In this document: positions 7,850 to 20,051 of the stretch, piece by piece
Layout: each line of letters opens with the position of its first letter
How positions within the stretch are numbered: position 1 is the first letter of the stretch
DNA from: Viridibacillus arvi
GTDB taxonomy: Bacteria; Bacillota; Bacilli; Bacillales_A; Planococcaceae
NCBI RefSeq assembly: GCF_001274945.1
Contig: NZ_LILB01000007.1
Span: 73,108-137,107 of the forward strand
Direction: 5' to 3'
DNA: 64,000 nt
The notes under the pieces: generated by a model
Database searches by the model: none
Seen by the model: only the letters and a program-made list of their open reading frames with translations
Told to the model about the DNA's origin: nothing
Made by a program: the position numbers and the translations under genes

Positions 7850-10381
7850 TTATTCTGCATCTGTTGGTTCAGAATCTGCATCAGTTTCTTCTACTGTTGC
7901 CTCTCCTAATTCAACAGATTCTTCACTTTCATCTAATTCTTCATCTTCTTCAGATTCCTTTGCAACTTTTGCAACTGTTGCAACAAGCTCTTCATCACCT
8001 AGACGAATTAGACGAACACCTTGCGTACTACGTCCTGTTACAGAAATATCGTTAATATCCATACGAATTAGCATACCGTTAATTGTAATGAGCATTAAGT
8101 CTTCTGAACCGTCCACTGTTTTCACAGCAGATAAAGGACCGTTCTTATCTGTAATTTGACAAGTTTTAATACCTACTCCACCACGAGTTTGAATTCTATA
8201 TTCTTCTTCTGGCGTACGTTTTCCGTAACCTTTTTCTGTTACAACTAAAATTTCTTGTCCTGGCTCAATCATTTCCATTCCGACAACATAGTCGTCATCT
8301 TTTAGGCGGATACCACGAACCCCTGCAGCTGTACGACCCATTGATCGAATGTCTTCTTCATTAAATCGTACAAGCATACCATTTCGTGTACCAATGATGA
8401 TTTCTTTTTTCCCATCTGTAAGACGAACAGAAATTAATTCATCATCTTCACGTAGAGAAATAGCTATTAAACCATTGTTACGAATATTAGCAAAGTATGA
8501 TACTGGAGTACGTTTTGTTACACCAGTACGCGTAGTGAAGATAAAGTAAGCGTCATCTTCAAACGAAGGAACACGTATCATTGCTGTTACTTGTTCATCC
8601 TTATCAACGCTTAATAAGTTAACAATCGGTAATCCTTTAGCTGTACGACCATATTCAGGAATTTCATAGCCTTTTGCACGGAATGCCTTACCTTTAGATG
8701 TAAAGAATACAATTGTATCATGCGTAGACGTATTCATTAGATGTTCAACGAAATCATCATCGTTGGTACCCATCCCTTGAACACCACGACCTCCACGCTT
8801 TTGACTACGATATGTGTTCGCAGGTAAACGTTTGATATAGCCATTGTGTGTAAGGGTAATAACTGAATTCTCACGAGGAATTAAATCTTCGTCTTCAATC
8901 ATTTCCATACCGCCAGCAGTAATTTCAGTACGACGTTTATCATTGAAACGTTCTTTTACCTCAAGCAATTCTTCATGAATAATTTGGCGAATCTTACCCT
9001 CGTCTGCAAGAATTTCACGTAACTTAGCAATTAAAGCTTGTAATTCTTGATATTCACCTTCGATTTTCTCACGTTCTAAACCTGTTAAGCGTTGTAAACG
9101 CATATCTAGGATCGCTTGTGCTTGACGTTCACTTAGGCTGAACTTATCCATTAAACCATTTTTAGCTTCGTCACCTGTTTGTGAGCTGCGGATTAAGTGA
9201 ATAATCTCATCAATATGATCCAGTGCAATACGTAAACCCTCTAAAATATGTGCACGGTCTTCAGCTTTTTTCAATTCGAATTGCGTACGTCTGCGAATTA
9301 CTACTTTTTGGTGTTCTAAATAATGATAAAGAGATTCTTTCAAACTTAAAACTTTTGGTTGCCCATCTACTAACGCAAGCATGTTTATACCAAAGCTTGA
9401 TTGCATCGCTGTTTGTTTATATAAATTATTCAATACAACATTAGAGTTTGCATCTTTGCGAATATCAATAGCTACACGCATACCATTACGGTCAGACTCA
9501 TCGTTAATATTTGTAATACCATCGATTTTTTTGTCTCGTACTAACTCCGCAATTTTTTCGATTAATTTTGCTTTATTTACTTGGTATGGAAGTTCGTGAA
9601 TAACAATTGTATCTTTACCATTCGATTTTTGTTCTATTTCAACTTTAGCACGAATAATAATAGAACCACGACCAGTTTCATAAGCACGACGTATTCCACT
9701 TCGGCCTAGAATTGTACCACCTGTAGGGAAGTCTGGTCCTGGGATAATTTCCATTAACTCTTCCGTTGTAATTGCTGGATTATCAGAGATTGCTAAAACA
9801 CCATCAATAACCTCACCTAATTGATGAGGAGGAATATTAGTAGCCATACCAACAGCAATACCTGAAGCACCGTTAACAAGTAAATTTGGATAACGTGCTG
9901 GTAACACGATTGGCTCTTTTTCATTGCCATCATAGTTATCTTGGTAATCGATTGTGTCTTTATTAATATCACGCAGCATTTCCATTGCAATTTTAGACAT
10001 ACGGGATTCCGTATAACGCATGGCAGCAGCACCATCACCATCGACAGAACCGAAGTTACCATGACCATCAACTAACATATAACGATAGCTAAAATCTTGC
10101 GCCATACGCACCATAGCATCATAAATAGATGAGTCACCATGAGGGTGATACTTACCCATTACGTCACCAACGATACGTGCTGATTTTTTATACGGCTTAT
10201 CAGAAGTACTACCTAACTCTTGCATACCGTACAAAATACGACGATGTACTGGTTTTAAACCATCGCGGACATCAGGTAAAGCACGCGAGACGATAACACT
10301 CATTGCATAACTTAAAAACGAAGTCTTAATTTCTTTACTTATGTTAATCCCCTTAACACCAGGGTTATTAATTTCTGACAA
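7850..10381 (-). CDS. gyrA: DNA gyrase subunit A
   Basis: 843 residues. GyrA breaks and rejoins DNA in the GyrA2GyrB2 complex that introduces negative supercoils. The catalytic tyrosine is Y123 in [10 protein letters not shown]. The quinolone region reads [10 protein letters not shown] with S84 and an acidic D88 retained, so no classic resistance change is visible. The GyrA box QKRGGRG at the start of the C-terminal beta-pinwheel identifies gyrase rather than topoisomerase IV. The tail is very acidic (Glu/Asp-rich), as in many GyrA proteins. It follows gyrB by 26 bases and ends in a strong terminator. Confidence 0.98.
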   Translation of the reverse strand: MSEINNPGVKGINISKEIKTSFLSYAMSVIVSRALPDVRDGLKPVHRRILYGMQELGSTSDKPYKKSARIVGDVMGKYHPHGDSSIYDAMVRMAQDFSYRYMLVDGHGNFGSVDGDGAAAMRYTESRMSKIAMEMLRDINKDTIDYQDNYDGNEKEPIVLPARYPNLLVNGASGIAVGMATNIPPHQLGEVIDGVLAISDNPAITTEELMEIIPGPDFPTGGTILGRSGIRRAYETGRGSIIIRAKVEIEQKSNGKDTIVIHELPYQVNKAKLIEKIAELVRDKKIDGITNINDESDRNGMRVAIDIRKDANSNVVLNNLYKQTAMQSSFGINMLALVDGQPKVLSLKESLYHYLEHQKVVIRRRTQFELKKAEDRAHILEGLRIALDHIDEIIHLIRSSQTGDEAKNGLMDKFSLSERQAQAILDMRLQRLTGLEREKIEGEYQELQALIAKLREILADEGKIRQIIHEELLEVKERFNDKRRTEITAGGMEMIEDEDLIPRENSVITLTHNGYIKRLPANTYRSQKRGGRGVQGMGTNDDDFVEHLMNTSTHDTIVFFTSKGKAFRAKGYEIPEYGRTAKGLPIVNLLSVDKDEQVTAMIRVPSFEDDAYFIFTTRTGVTKRTPVSYFANIRNNGLIAISLREDDELISVRLTDGKKEIIIGTRNGMLVRFNEEDIRSMGRTAAGVRGIRLKDDDYVVGMEMIEPGQEILVVTEKGYGKRTPEEEYRIQTRGGVGIKTCQITDKNGPLSAVKTVDGSEDLMLITINGMLIRMDINDISVTGRSTQGVRLIRLGDEELVATVAKVAKESEEDEELDESEESVELGEATVEETDADSEPTDAE

Positions 10382-10407
10382 AGTGCTTACCTCCCTTCAC
10401 TAGCTCG

Positions 10408-12342
<1,935 letters not shown>

Positions 12343-12406
12343 CTACTCTTTCATGACATCAGTATGCGTTTTAAATTATTTTACTAACCACTGACCTGTA
12401 TTAACA

Positions 12407-13528
12407 CTAGGTTTCCTCTACTTCAACAGAACCTTGCTTCACATGAAACATGGCTGCTTCTCGTATTGTATCATGGTCAATTCCTTCAACACTTGTTGTT
12501 GTCACAAAGGTCTGAACTTCACCTTGAATAGTATTCAGTAAGTGTGACTGACGGTAATCATCTAACTCTGAAAGAACATCATCTAGTAACAAAATTGGCG
12601 CTTCCCCAACTTCTTGTTTAATAAGTTCAATTTCAGCTAATTTGAGTGATAGGGCCGTCGTACGTTGCTGACCTTGGGATCCATATGTTTGTACATCATA
12701 ATCATTCACAAGGAACTGCAAATCATCTCTGTGCGGTCCAATTAATGTGACACCCCGTTCAAGCTCGCGTGGCAAGGCATCTTGTAACTTCTTCTCTAAG
12801 AAATTTGCCATCTCAGCAATCGTCCACTCCGGGTTCATACCACTTACTGGTCGATAACGAATTTGTAATCTCTCTAAATTTCGAGAGATACCAAAATGAA
12901 TTGGCTCTGCCCACTCCTGAAGTAAATCCATAAATTGAAATCTTTTATGAATAACTTTTACTGCAGCTTGAATATATTGTTCGGTATATACATCAAACAT
13001 TACATCTTGCAATGCCGATTTTCCTTGGTTTTTTTTCAATAAATGATTTCGTTGCTTTAATAGCTTTTGAAATGTTAATAAATCATGTAAATATACTGGA
13101 GAAATTTGCCCGATTTCCATATCGAGAAAACGTCTTCTGATTTGGGGACTGCCTTTTACTACAGTTAAATCTTCCGGGGCAAACATTACGACATTCATCT
13201 GTCCAATATAATCACTTAAACGGCTTTGTTCTAAATGGTTAACCCTTGCTTTTTTCCCCTTTTTAGAAAGAGTTAATTCCAAAGGTAGATGACCATACTT
13301 TTTTTGAACGTCACCTTCTATTTTACCATAATCTTCGCTCCACCGTATCAATTCTTTCTCATTCGAAGTACGATGCGATTTCGCCATCGATAAAACATAT
13401 ATAGATTCCATAACATTTGTTTTCCCCTGTGCATTTTCCCCTAAGAAAACATTAATTTTCGGGGAAAATGTCAAGTCTAACGATTCATAATTACGGTAAT
13501 TCGTCAGCTTTAACCGATCTATATACAT
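12407..13528 (-). CDS. recF: DNA replication and repair protein RecF
   Basis: 373 residues, SMC-like ABC ATPase. Walker A is GENAQGKTN at residues 30-38, the signature region is [18 protein letters not shown] and Walker B is [13 protein letters not shown]. RecF acts with RecO and RecR to load RecA at gaps. The ATG sits two bases after the yaaA stop codon and the gene leads into gyrB, the conserved yaaA-recF-gyrB-gyrA order of Bacillales. B. subtilis has a small gene (yaaB/remB) between recF and gyrB; here the gap is only about 70 bases and holds no such gene. Confidence 0.97.
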   Translation of the reverse strand: MYIDRLKLTNYRNYESLDLTFSPKINVFLGENAQGKTNVMESIYVLSMAKSHRTSNEKELIRWSEDYGKIEGDVQKKYGHLPLELTLSKKGKKARVNHLEQSRLSDYIGQMNVVMFAPEDLTVVKGSPQIRRRFLDMEIGQISPVYLHDLLTFQKLLKQRNHLLKKNQGKSALQDVMFDVYTEQYIQAAVKVIHKRFQFMDLLQEWAEPIHFGISRNLERLQIRYRPVSGMNPEWTIAEMANFLEKKLQDALPRELERGVTLIGPHRDDLQFLVNDYDVQTYGSQGQQRTTALSLKLAEIELIKQEVGEAPILLLDDVLSELDDYRQSHLLNTIQGEVQTFVTTTSVEGIDHDTIREAAMFHVKQGSVEVEET

Positions 13529-13529
13529 G

Positions 13530-13769
13530 TTATTCTCCGTTCGTTGGACCAGTTATCTGAAATCTCCCTGTTCCAGGAATGTTCACAGTATCACCAACAT
13601 ATAATTTACGTCCACGGCGATTATCTACTTCTCCGTTTACATAGACATCGTTCTCTTGCAAGAACCATTTAGCCATTCCACCTGAGCTAATAGCATCTGT
13701 TATTTTTAATAATTGGCCAAGCGTTACAAATTCAGTATCAATAGCAATTTCATTCACAGTTAATTTCAT
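13530..13769 (-). CDS. yaaA: S4-domain RNA-binding protein YaaA
   Basis: 79 residues. An S4-like fold is suggested by [18 protein letters not shown] followed by [19 protein letters not shown], the loop that contacts RNA in this family. YaaA-type proteins sit between dnaN and recF in many Firmicutes and are linked to ribosome assembly by homology; the exact target is not visible. ATG is preceded by GAAGAGG. It shares a transcript with recF. Confidence 0.92.
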   Translation of the reverse strand: MKLTVNEIAIDTEFVTLGQLLKITDAISSGGMAKWFLQENDVYVNGEVDNRRGRKLYVGDTVNIPGTGRFQITGPTNGE

Positions 13770-13796
13770 CCTCTTCTATTTTTCTCTATCCCTATA

Positions 13797-13826
13797 TTTT
13801 ACCGAACTTTTGTTCATAAGTAAAAA
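13797..13826 (-). promoter_or_regulatory. Possible promoter for yaaA-recF-gyrB-gyrA
   Basis: On the minus strand TTTACT, a 17-base spacer and TAAAAT lie directly behind the dnaN terminator and about 30 bases ahead of yaaA. The -35 is weak, so this is tentative. Confidence 0.4.
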
Positions 13827-13853
13827 GGATAGTCATCGAAATGACTATCCTTT
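13824..13853 (-). terminator. Intrinsic terminator of dnaN
   Basis: Perfect 13-bp arms AAAGGATAGTCAT and ATGACTATCCTTT around a 4-base loop, followed by T-rich sequence on the minus strand. It lies about 80 bases after the dnaN stop codon. Confidence 0.85.
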
Positions 13854-13864
13854 AGTAAAACCAG

Positions 13865-13889
13865 TTATTTATGACCAGGTCATAAATAA
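13865..13889. repeat. 25-bp near-perfect palindrome between dnaN and yaaA
   Basis: TTATTTATGACC (13865-13876) and its exact complement (13878-13889) are separated by one base. The one-base centre is too tight for an RNA hairpin loop, which suits a protein-binding DNA site better than a terminator. Confidence 0.6.
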
Positions 13890-13935
13890 TCTTGGGAAAT
13901 AATTCACATCTATCGTTATATTGAAATAATTATTT

Positions 13936-15072
13936 TTAGTAAGTGCGGACAGGTAAAATCAATTGTAATATAGCATCGTCATGTACAGAGCGAATAATAA
14001 ATGGTCTCATAGCTCCTGTAAATTGAATGACAACATCTTGTCCATCAATTGCCTTTAATGCATCCATCATATATTTTGCACTGAAAGAAATTTTCAATTC
14101 TTCCCCTACAAGTGAACTAACTTGAATTTGTTCTTCCACTTTTCCTACCTCAGGTGAATTAGAAGAAATTTCAATCGTGTCATCTTGCATAGTTGTAAAA
14201 CGTACTACATTGTTACGATCTTCACGTGCAAGTAAAGAAGCACGGTCAATGGCTTGAAGTAAAGAGCGACCATTTACAGTCACATCTGTTTTATATTCTT
14301 CAGGAATTAGTCGAGATGTATCAGGATAATTCCCTTCTAGTAAGCGTGAGAAGAATAAAACATCATTTGTTTTGAATAAAACTTGTTGGTTTGTCATAAC
14401 AATATCTACAGGAGTAGTTGCATCGTTCAAAATTTTACTTAATTCAGTCAAACTTTTACCAGGTACAACAACACTAGATTGTTCACTTGGTAAATGTTCT
14501 AAAGTGACTTTTCGACGAGCAAGACGGTGACTATCAGTTGCAACACATACAAGTTCTCCGTCTTTTATTTGCCAGTGAACACCTGTTAACACTGGACGAC
14601 TTTCACTTGTTGATACTGCAAATACTGTTTCGCGAATAATTGATTTTAATAAATCAGCAGGTACAGTAAATTGATTATCTTCACTCAACTCTGGTAATAA
14701 AGGATACTCAGTTGAATCTAAACCAATTAAGTGAAAATCGGATTTACCAGAACGGATACGTGTTTGGAATTTCTCTGATACTTCAAATTCAACGTCATTA
14801 GTAGGTAACTTACGAACAATCTCATTGAACATTTTTGCTTGCAGCACTATTGAACCTGGTTTTTCAACATTGATTAATTGTTCTCCATTTTCTTCAACAG
14901 GTATATACGTTTGAATTGTAATATCTGCATCACTACCAGTTAAACGCATTCCTTCTTCGCTTACATCAATTTTTATCCCTGTCAAAATAGGGATTGTTGT
15001 TTTTGAACTAACTGCCTTCATGACATCATTTAGTCCATCTAATAAACGATCTCGCATGATATCAAATTTCAT
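13936..15072 (-). CDS. dnaN: DNA polymerase III sliding clamp (beta subunit)
   Basis: 378 residues, the same length as B. subtilis DnaN. ATG at 15072 (MKFDIMRDRL) is chosen since GTGAGGT precedes it; a GTG five codons earlier overlaps that site. Conserved parts include SSKTTIPILTGIKI, LTGSDADITIQ, FAVSTSESRPVLTGV and the C-terminal MRPFIIRS...LILPVRTY forming the peptide-binding cleft. The clamp is a ring dimer that tethers the replicase to DNA. It lies 171 bases behind dnaA, with the origin unwinding element between them. Confidence 0.97.
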   Translation of the reverse strand: MKFDIMRDRLLDGLNDVMKAVSSKTTIPILTGIKIDVSEEGMRLTGSDADITIQTYIPVEENGEQLINVEKPGSIVLQAKMFNEIVRKLPTNDVEFEVSEKFQTRIRSGKSDFHLIGLDSTEYPLLPELSEDNQFTVPADLLKSIIRETVFAVSTSESRPVLTGVHWQIKDGELVCVATDSHRLARRKVTLEHLPSEQSSVVVPGKSLTELSKILNDATTPVDIVMTNQQVLFKTNDVLFFSRLLEGNYPDTSRLIPEEYKTDVTVNGRSLLQAIDRASLLAREDRNNVVRFTTMQDDTIEISSNSPEVGKVEEQIQVSSLVGEELKISFSAKYMMDALKAIDGQDVVIQFTGAMRPFIIRSVHDDAILQLILPVRTY

Positions 15073-15087
15073 AAACTTATACCTCAC

Positions 15088-15154
15088 TTATATATATTAT
15101 TATTTATTAAAAGATTAATAGATATAGTAGTAGGGGTTGTGGATTTGTGGATAA
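15088..15154. other. Origin unwinding element in the dnaA-dnaN gap (oriC core)
   Basis: Read on the minus strand: TTATCCACA (15146-15154) abuts AATCCACAA (15137-15145), then CCCC, then TACTACTATATCTATTAAT and AT-rich DNA up to dnaN. This is the same arrangement as the B. subtilis basal unwinding system: paired DnaA boxes, a GC-rich block, DnaA-trios and the melting region. Strand opening should begin here. Two further boxes lie nearby at 15200-15208 (one mismatch) and 15230-15238 (perfect). Confidence 0.88.
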
Positions 15155-15176
15155 GTCTAATTTAACGAATAAAATC

Positions 15177-15200
15177 AGCCTATCCGAGTGTAGACAGGCT
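15177..15200 (-). terminator. Probable terminator of dnaA
   Basis: On the minus strand AGCCTGTC and GATAGGCT pair (one G-T wobble) around an 8-base loop and are followed by TTTTATT. It lies between the dnaA stop codon and the unwinding element. Confidence 0.5.
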
Positions 15201-15243
15201 GTGTATAAGTATGTTGTTAACTTTCCGGGTTATCCACAGGTTT

Positions 15244-16587
15244 TTACTTACCTAGCATACTTTTTATCTGTTTAATATCTTGCTGCAATTTTTGATCTTC
15301 TTTAAACATGGTTGAGATTTTCTCATGTGCATGGATGACTGTTGTATGATCACGACCACCAAATTCTTCACCAATTTTAGGTAATGAAAAATCAGTTAAC
15401 TCGCGTGATAAATACATAGCGATTTGACGTGGAAATGCAATTGATTTTGTACGTTTTTTCGCAGTAAAATCCTCTAATTTAACATGGAAGTGTTCCCCAA
15501 CAGCCTTTTGAATATCTAAAATGGTTACCATTCTAGGTACGGAGTTTGGAATAATATCCTTTAATGCTTGTGCAGCTAATTCAGCCGTAATATCTTGATT
15601 TACGAGCGATGAGTAAGCAACTACGCGGATTAAAGCACCTTCTAATTCACGAATATTAGAATCAATTTGGTTTGCAATATATAGCATAACCTCATTTGGA
15701 ATATCTAATCCATCAGCCTTTGCCTTTTTTCGTAATATTGCAATTCTCGTTTCTAAATCAGGTGGTGCAATATCTGTTATTAGACCCCACTCGAAGCGTG
15801 AGCGTAAGCGGTCTTCCAAAGTTGGAATCTCCTTTGGAGGTCGATCACTAGAAATAACTATTTGCTTCGATTCCTCGTGCAAAGTATTAAAAGTATGGAA
15901 AAATTCTTCCTGAGTTGATTCTTTTCCAGCTAAGAATTGAATATCATCAATTAGGAGGACATCTACACTACGATACTTATTACGGAATTCCACAGCTTTA
16001 TTGTCGCGGATAGAGTTAATGAACTCATTTGTAAATTTTTCAGATGACAAATAAACCACCTTAGCATTAGGGTTATGTTCCAATACATAGTGGCCAATTG
16101 CATGCATTAAATGGGTTTTTCCTAAACCTACGCCTCCATATATAAATAATGGGTTATATGCTTTTGCTGGTGCTTCTGCAACGGCTAACGAAGCGGCATG
16201 TGCAAAGCGGTTACCAGACCCAATAACGAATGTATCAAATGTGTTTTTTAAGTTCAGCATACCAGGGGAGAAATCTGGACGATCATCTTGTTTTTCTTGA
16301 ACACGTGGCGATGGAATATCAAAATCATCAAAGCCTGGGTCTTGTTGAACGACAAAACGGATATGCAAATCTTTTCCTGTTAATTCTGCCAAAATAGAAG
16401 CAATTAGCTGTACATAGTGATTTTCCAACCATTCACGCCCAAATGAATTTGGCGCTGCAATAGTTACGGTATCACCTTTGTAAGAAAGTAGCTTCGTGGA
16501 TTTAAGCCAAGTTTCAAAGCTTGGTTTTGAGATCTTTTGTTTAACTTGTGAGAGCACTTTGTCCCATAACTCTTCTAAATGTTCCAA
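15244..16587 (-). CDS. dnaA: Chromosomal replication initiator protein DnaA
   Basis: 447 residues starting at TTG (16587) with AAAGGAG eight bases upstream; no better start is nearby. Domain I holds [12 protein letters not shown], domain III the AAA+ core (Walker [10 protein letters not shown], Walker [13 protein letters not shown]) and domain IV the DnaA-box reader with the signature [15 protein letters not shown]. It binds boxes upstream and downstream of its own gene to open the origin, and the upstream boxes allow self-regulation. Domain II (about residues 85-105) is short. Confidence 0.98.
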   Translation of the reverse strand: MEHLEELWDKVLSQVKQKISKPSFETWLKSTKLLSYKGDTVTIAAPNSFGREWLENHYVQLIASILAELTGKDLHIRFVVQQDPGFDDFDIPSPRVQEKQDDRPDFSPGMLNLKNTFDTFVIGSGNRFAHAASLAVAEAPAKAYNPLFIYGGVGLGKTHLMHAIGHYVLEHNPNAKVVYLSSEKFTNEFINSIRDNKAVEFRNKYRSVDVLLIDDIQFLAGKESTQEEFFHTFNTLHEESKQIVISSDRPPKEIPTLEDRLRSRFEWGLITDIAPPDLETRIAILRKKAKADGLDIPNEVMLYIANQIDSNIRELEGALIRVVAYSSLVNQDITAELAAQALKDIIPNSVPRMVTILDIQKAVGEHFHVKLEDFTAKKRTKSIAFPRQIAMYLSRELTDFSLPKIGEEFGGRDHTTVIHAHEKISTMFKEDQKLQQDIKQIKSMLGK

Positions 16588-16697
16588 GCTTCTTTCTCCT
16601 TTACATAAATATCTCTATTGAATATTTGGTTATAAATGCGGTTAAAATATGTTTATAAATGAACTATACACGATAGATACTCACAATAAAAACAAGT

Positions 16698-16997
16698 TGT
16701 GGATAAATGTTATTCTTAGCTAGTGGATAAAACTATCCACATATTATTAACAATTGTGGATAACATTTTGCATACACAAATTTATTTACAGAGTAAAACA
16801 CAATAATCTTATCAAAAAAAACCATGTAATTCAAGATGTTTTCGAAGTTATCCACAAATTGCATAAATATGCACAACGAACTTATCCACAACGGGTGAAT
16901 TTGTGCAGAACCTGTCTATAAGTCTTGTGGATAATTTTGAGGGTGTAAAATAGTGTCCACACTAGTTTTGGAGAGTAGGGTATTAGATTGTGGATAA
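16698..16997. other. oriC: oriC DnaA-box cluster upstream of dnaA
   Basis: Six perfect 9-mers TTATCCACA (either strand) occur at 16698-16706, 16755-16763, 16848-16856, 16882-16890, 16926-16934 and 16989-16997. Single-mismatch sites are at 16722-16730 and 16733-16741. The stretch 16588-17144 otherwise has no gene apart from the rpmH promoter. This is the incA/B-type part of a bipartite Bacillus origin. The genes on either side diverge from it. Confidence 0.92.
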
Positions 16998-17058
16998 CTT
17001 ACTAGTGAATAAAACTCCACTAACTGGATCGCTATAAAATGTATTTTCTAAATAAGCA

Positions 17059-17088
17059 TTGACAGAATGACCGTAATTTATATATAAT
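17059..17088 (+). promoter_or_regulatory. rpmH promoter
   Basis: TTGACA (17059-17064), an 18-base spacer and TATAAT (17083-17088); both hexamers are perfect. Transcription would start about 50 bases before rpmH. Confidence 0.8.
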
Positions 17089-17144
17089 ATGCAAGACTGT
17101 CTGTAGTATTTTTTATAATAGACTTTCCAGGAGGTGTCATATAA

Positions 17145-17279
17145 ATGAAACGCACATACCAACCGAAAAAACGTAAACATAGTAAAGTACATGGCTTCCG
17201 CGCACGTATGAGTTCTAAAAATGGTCGTAGAGTACTTGCTGCACGTCGTCGTAAAGGAAGAAAAGTATTATCAGCATAA
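17145..17279 (+). CDS. rpmH: Ribosomal protein bL34
   Basis: 44 residues, too short for usual length cut-offs but unmistakable: [19 protein letters not shown] at the start, [18 protein letters not shown] at the end. ATG is preceded by CCAGGAGGTGTC. bL34 is a late-assembling part of the large ribosomal subunit. Its place next to the origin, divergent from dnaA and ahead of rnpA, is conserved in most bacteria. Confidence 0.98.
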   Translation: MKRTYQPKKRKHSKVHGFRARMSSKNGRRVLAARRRKGRKVLSA

Positions 17280-17281
17280 GT

Positions 17282-17312
17282 CCACTGACCAACATCAGTG
17301 GTCTTTTTTTTC
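17282..17312 (+). terminator. Terminator after rpmH
   Basis: CCACTGA and TCAGTGG form a stem around CCAACA and are followed, two bases on, by eight T. It may end or attenuate reading into rnpA. Confidence 0.85.
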
Positions 17313-17499
17313 TTTATGGAGAAATTAGTGTTTAGCATTGTTGGTTTCTCTCCAAAATGGTTAAACAATTATGGTTAACTTCTTCTACACTGTTTAAAAA
17401 GGTAATCGTAAAAGTCTATTGTTTTGGAGAAAATCAACGATCAGTATAAATGGAACCTTCTTATAGAGAAGAAAGAACAATGAATAAGCAGGTGCAAAG

Positions 17500-17853
17500 A
17501 TGAAAAAACGCCGCAGAATTAAGAAGAATGAAGATTTTCAAAAAGTATTTCGTAAAGGGAAGTCATTTGCAAATCGTCAATTTGTTGTCTACTGTTTACC
17601 AAAAGAGGGACAAGAAGAATTTCGCATTGGACTATCCATCAATAAGAAAATAGGTAAGGCAGTCACTAGAAATCAAATTAAACGTTATATCCGTCAAAGT
17701 TTCTTCGAATTACAAGATGATTTGAGAAATGATATGGAATACGTGATTATCGCCAGACATCCGGCGGCCACAATAGATTTTCATGAAACAAAAAAGAGCT
17801 TACAGCATGTTTTAAAAATTGCGAAGGTTTTAAAAAGAAGTAGTAGAGAGTAA
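17500..17853 (+). CDS. rnpA: Ribonuclease P protein component
   Basis: 117 residues, highly basic. The family signature is seen as [18 protein letters not shown] (the RNR motif that contacts the catalytic RNA), with [15 protein letters not shown] near the N-terminus and [11 protein letters not shown] near residue 85. It helps RNase P RNA cut the 5' leader from tRNA precursors. ATG follows GCAGGTG. The gap from rpmH is 220 bases with a terminator, so a separate promoter is likely. Confidence 0.97.
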   Translation: MKKRRRIKKNEDFQKVFRKGKSFANRQFVVYCLPKEGQEEFRIGLSINKKIGKAVTRNQIKRYIRQSFFELQDDLRNDMEYVIIARHPAATIDFHETKKSLQHVLKIAKVLKRSSRE

Positions 17854-17912
17854 TAGAAGGTGCATGATAAAATAGCTGATAGAAAATGAAAGTTATTTTA
17901 GGGGGATGAAGA

Positions 17913-18680
17913 TTGAAGAAAAAACTTTGGGTCATTCTCGCACTTACTTCATTAACATTATTATTAACTGGGTGTACAGAATATAACCAACCAATTTATA
18001 GTGACACTGAAGGCTTTTGGAGCAAATATATCGTTTGGCCATTCGTAGCTTTCATAACATTATTTAAAGGATTACTGGGTACGTATGCTTGGGGGATAGT
18101 TTGCGTAACGATCATTATTCGCTTAGCTATTTTGCCGTTAATGATTAAACAGACAAAAAGTGCGAAGAAAATGCAAGAATTACAGCCTAAATTGGCGAAG
18201 TTAAAAGAGAAATACAGCTCTAAAGATGCAGTAACGCAGAAAAAGTATCAAGAAGAAATGATGAAATTAATGAGTGAATCTGGTGCTAATCCAGCAGCTG
18301 GATGTTTACCAGTGCTGATTCAAATGCCAATTCTAGTTGGTTTCTATCACGCAATTAGTCGTATGAACTCGACACCAGAAATTAACTTGGGCGACTTTTT
18401 CATGTTCCCATTAGCAGAATCGAGTATTGTACTCGCTGTTCTAGCAGGTATCATGCAGTTTATTGTTCTACGTACTGGCCCAGCGATGGATAATCCACAA
18501 ATGCGAATTATGATGTATATCATGCCATTTATGATTATTGGATTAGGTAGTTATTTACCTGCCGCTTTATCGCTTTATTGGGTAATTGGTAATATTATTA
18601 CATTCATACAAAATCTTGTTATGTATAAGCCTTGGAACAAAACAACTAAACCTGCAAAAACAGGAGGGGCTAAAAAGTGA
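17913..18680 (+). CDS. yidC: Membrane protein insertase YidC/OxaA (SpoIIIJ type)
   Basis: 255 residues from TTG 17913 with GGGGGATG upstream. A lipoprotein signal peptide ends in the lipobox LLTGC (Cys near residue 21). Five membrane segments follow, with the conserved PVLIQMPILVGFYHAI hairpin and the hydrophilic-groove arginine in ITIIIRLAILP. It inserts proteins into the membrane with or without SecYEG; in B. subtilis the paralogue beside rnpA/jag (SpoIIIJ) is also needed in forespore development. The basic C-terminal tail (KPAKTGGAKK) fits ribosome contact. Its stop overlaps the jag start. Confidence 0.95.
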   Translation: MKKKLWVILALTSLTLLLTGCTEYNQPIYSDTEGFWSKYIVWPFVAFITLFKGLLGTYAWGIVCVTIIIRLAILPLMIKQTKSAKKMQELQPKLAKLKEKYSSKDAVTQKKYQEEMMKLMSESGANPAAGCLPVLIQMPILVGFYHAISRMNSTPEINLGDFFMFPLAESSIVLAVLAGIMQFIVLRTGPAMDNPQMRIMMYIMPFMIIGLGSYLPAALSLYWVIGNIITFIQNLVMYKPWNKTTKPAKTGGAKK

Positions 18681-19495
18681 AACAGATTACGCAAATGGGA
18701 GCAACCGTAGAAGAAGCGATCTCTATAGCGTTAAAAGAGCTTGACCTTACCCGAGAGCAAGTAGATATTGAAATACTTCAAGAAGGTAAAAAGGGTTTTT
18801 TAGGTTTTGGTTCACGTAAAGCAAATGTACGTGTAACTGAAAAACAACTTGAGAAATCCGATCAAGAGCAACAATCTGTGCAACAGGCAATGGAAGAACT
18901 GAATGAAATAGAATCATCAGAAGCAGTAGCGATTATTTCGAAAAGTGAAGTAGAAAATATACAAGAATCAACAACTGAAAACCTACAATCAACTTTGGAA
19001 GTTGAAGAAAATGAATTAATAGATGAGAAACGTAACGATAACACAGTTGCTATTGAGCATGCAGTCACTTATTTAACAGATATAGCAAAGCAGTTAGATA
19101 TCAATGACTTAACTATTGATGTTGAAGAAAAGGGTAAAATCATTAACATTAGTTTAGAGAGCAAGAAGGCAGCCTTACTAATAGGTAAACGTGGCCAAAC
19201 GCTAAACTCCCTTCAAGAATTGACACAATTAGTTGTGCATCAATACGCAAAACGATTCGTCTTAGTTAAATTAGACGTAGAAAATTATCGTAAGCGTCGT
19301 CAAGAATCATTGGAGCAGCTAGCAAATCGTATGGCAGATAAGGCCGTTTATACAGGGAAAAAGATTGAGCTAGAGCCAATGCCTTCGAATGAGCGAAAAA
19401 TTATCCATCATATTCTTGCCAATCGAATTGATATCGAGACGTATTCTGTTGGATCGGATACTAAAAGATATTTAGTTATTGAACCAATTCGATAA
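18677..19495 (+). CDS. jag: RNA-binding protein Jag (KhpB/EloR)
   Basis: 272 residues from GTG 18677, overlapping yidC by four bases (GTGA). Domains in order: Jag-N (about 1-50, with KGFLGFGSRKANV), a long acidic linker rich in Glu and Ser (about 55-120), a KH domain (about 128-200; the GxxG loop is GKRG in LIGKRGQTLNSLQELT) and an R3H domain (about 205-272; MPSNERKIIHHIL and ETYSVGSDTKRYLVIEP). In Gram-positive cocci this protein binds RNA and affects cell elongation; the role in this organism is inferred. Confidence 0.95.
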   Translation: MKQITQMGATVEEAISIALKELDLTREQVDIEILQEGKKGFLGFGSRKANVRVTEKQLEKSDQEQQSVQQAMEELNEIESSEAVAIISKSEVENIQESTTENLQSTLEVEENELIDEKRNDNTVAIEHAVTYLTDIAKQLDINDLTIDVEEKGKIINISLESKKAALLIGKRGQTLNSLQELTQLVVHQYAKRFVLVKLDVENYRKRRQESLEQLANRMADKAVYTGKKIELEPMPSNERKIIHHILANRIDIETYSVGSDTKRYLVIEPIR

Positions 19496-19509
19496 AGGAA
19501 ATACTCTTT

Positions 19510-19545
19510 AAAGCCCATCTCATTCTAAATGAGATGGGCTTTTAT
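19510..19545 (+). terminator. Terminator of yidC-jag
   Basis: AAAGCCCATCTCATT and its complement AATGAGATGGGCTTT around a short loop, followed by T-rich sequence. Confidence 0.92.
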
Positions 19546-20051
19546 TTGTTTTAATGGATAATTTTAGTGGGTTAGTATGTATCCGTTTGTTAAATAATGA
19601 ATTTACGAATAAAAAATTGTAGCTTTTTTATTAAATTTAAATATTTAGTTTCAGGAGCTAATACTCGGGAAGTTTCACAGCTAAATGAGCACCTAAGCTA
19701 ACAGAATGTTGGTCGTGGGATCATGGAACTGTAATGACACGCCGTCGAGAACTTCAGGAGTTGCTGTCCGCGACTCTCGAAAGAAAGTTGAAAAGGTACT
19801 TTGATTAGAGATTTCAATTAATTGTTGAGCTTAACGAGTGCTTGCAGCAGTAAAAAAGTCAGCCAACTTTAGGAGCTGGTTGCTCGGAACGTTTTAGAGG
19901 AGGGCAAAGTCAAAGAGTGATTTTGTCTTCTGCCTATCAATGACCTTGTCGATAAATGAGCGCCTTCTGCATTTAAAAAAAGTTGTCCACAATTCTACTT
20001 TTCGAGCTTTTATGCTATTATTGTATGTTAGAGAGTTAGTTCGTTTTTAGG
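19546..20051. repeat. Long non-coding gap with degenerate internal repeats
   Basis: No credible gene is seen. Three related segments start near 19649, 19752 and 19868, each like TTxAGGAGCTxxTxCTCGGxA. The decamer ATGAGC(A/G)CCT occurs at 19685-19694 and 19956-19965. The composition is less AT-rich than most gaps here. It may be a decayed dispersed repeat or pseudogene remnant. Confidence 0.4.

Noticed and set aside
17078-17368. Minus-strand frames over rpmH
   Set aside because: They run across bL34, which is certain, and its terminator.
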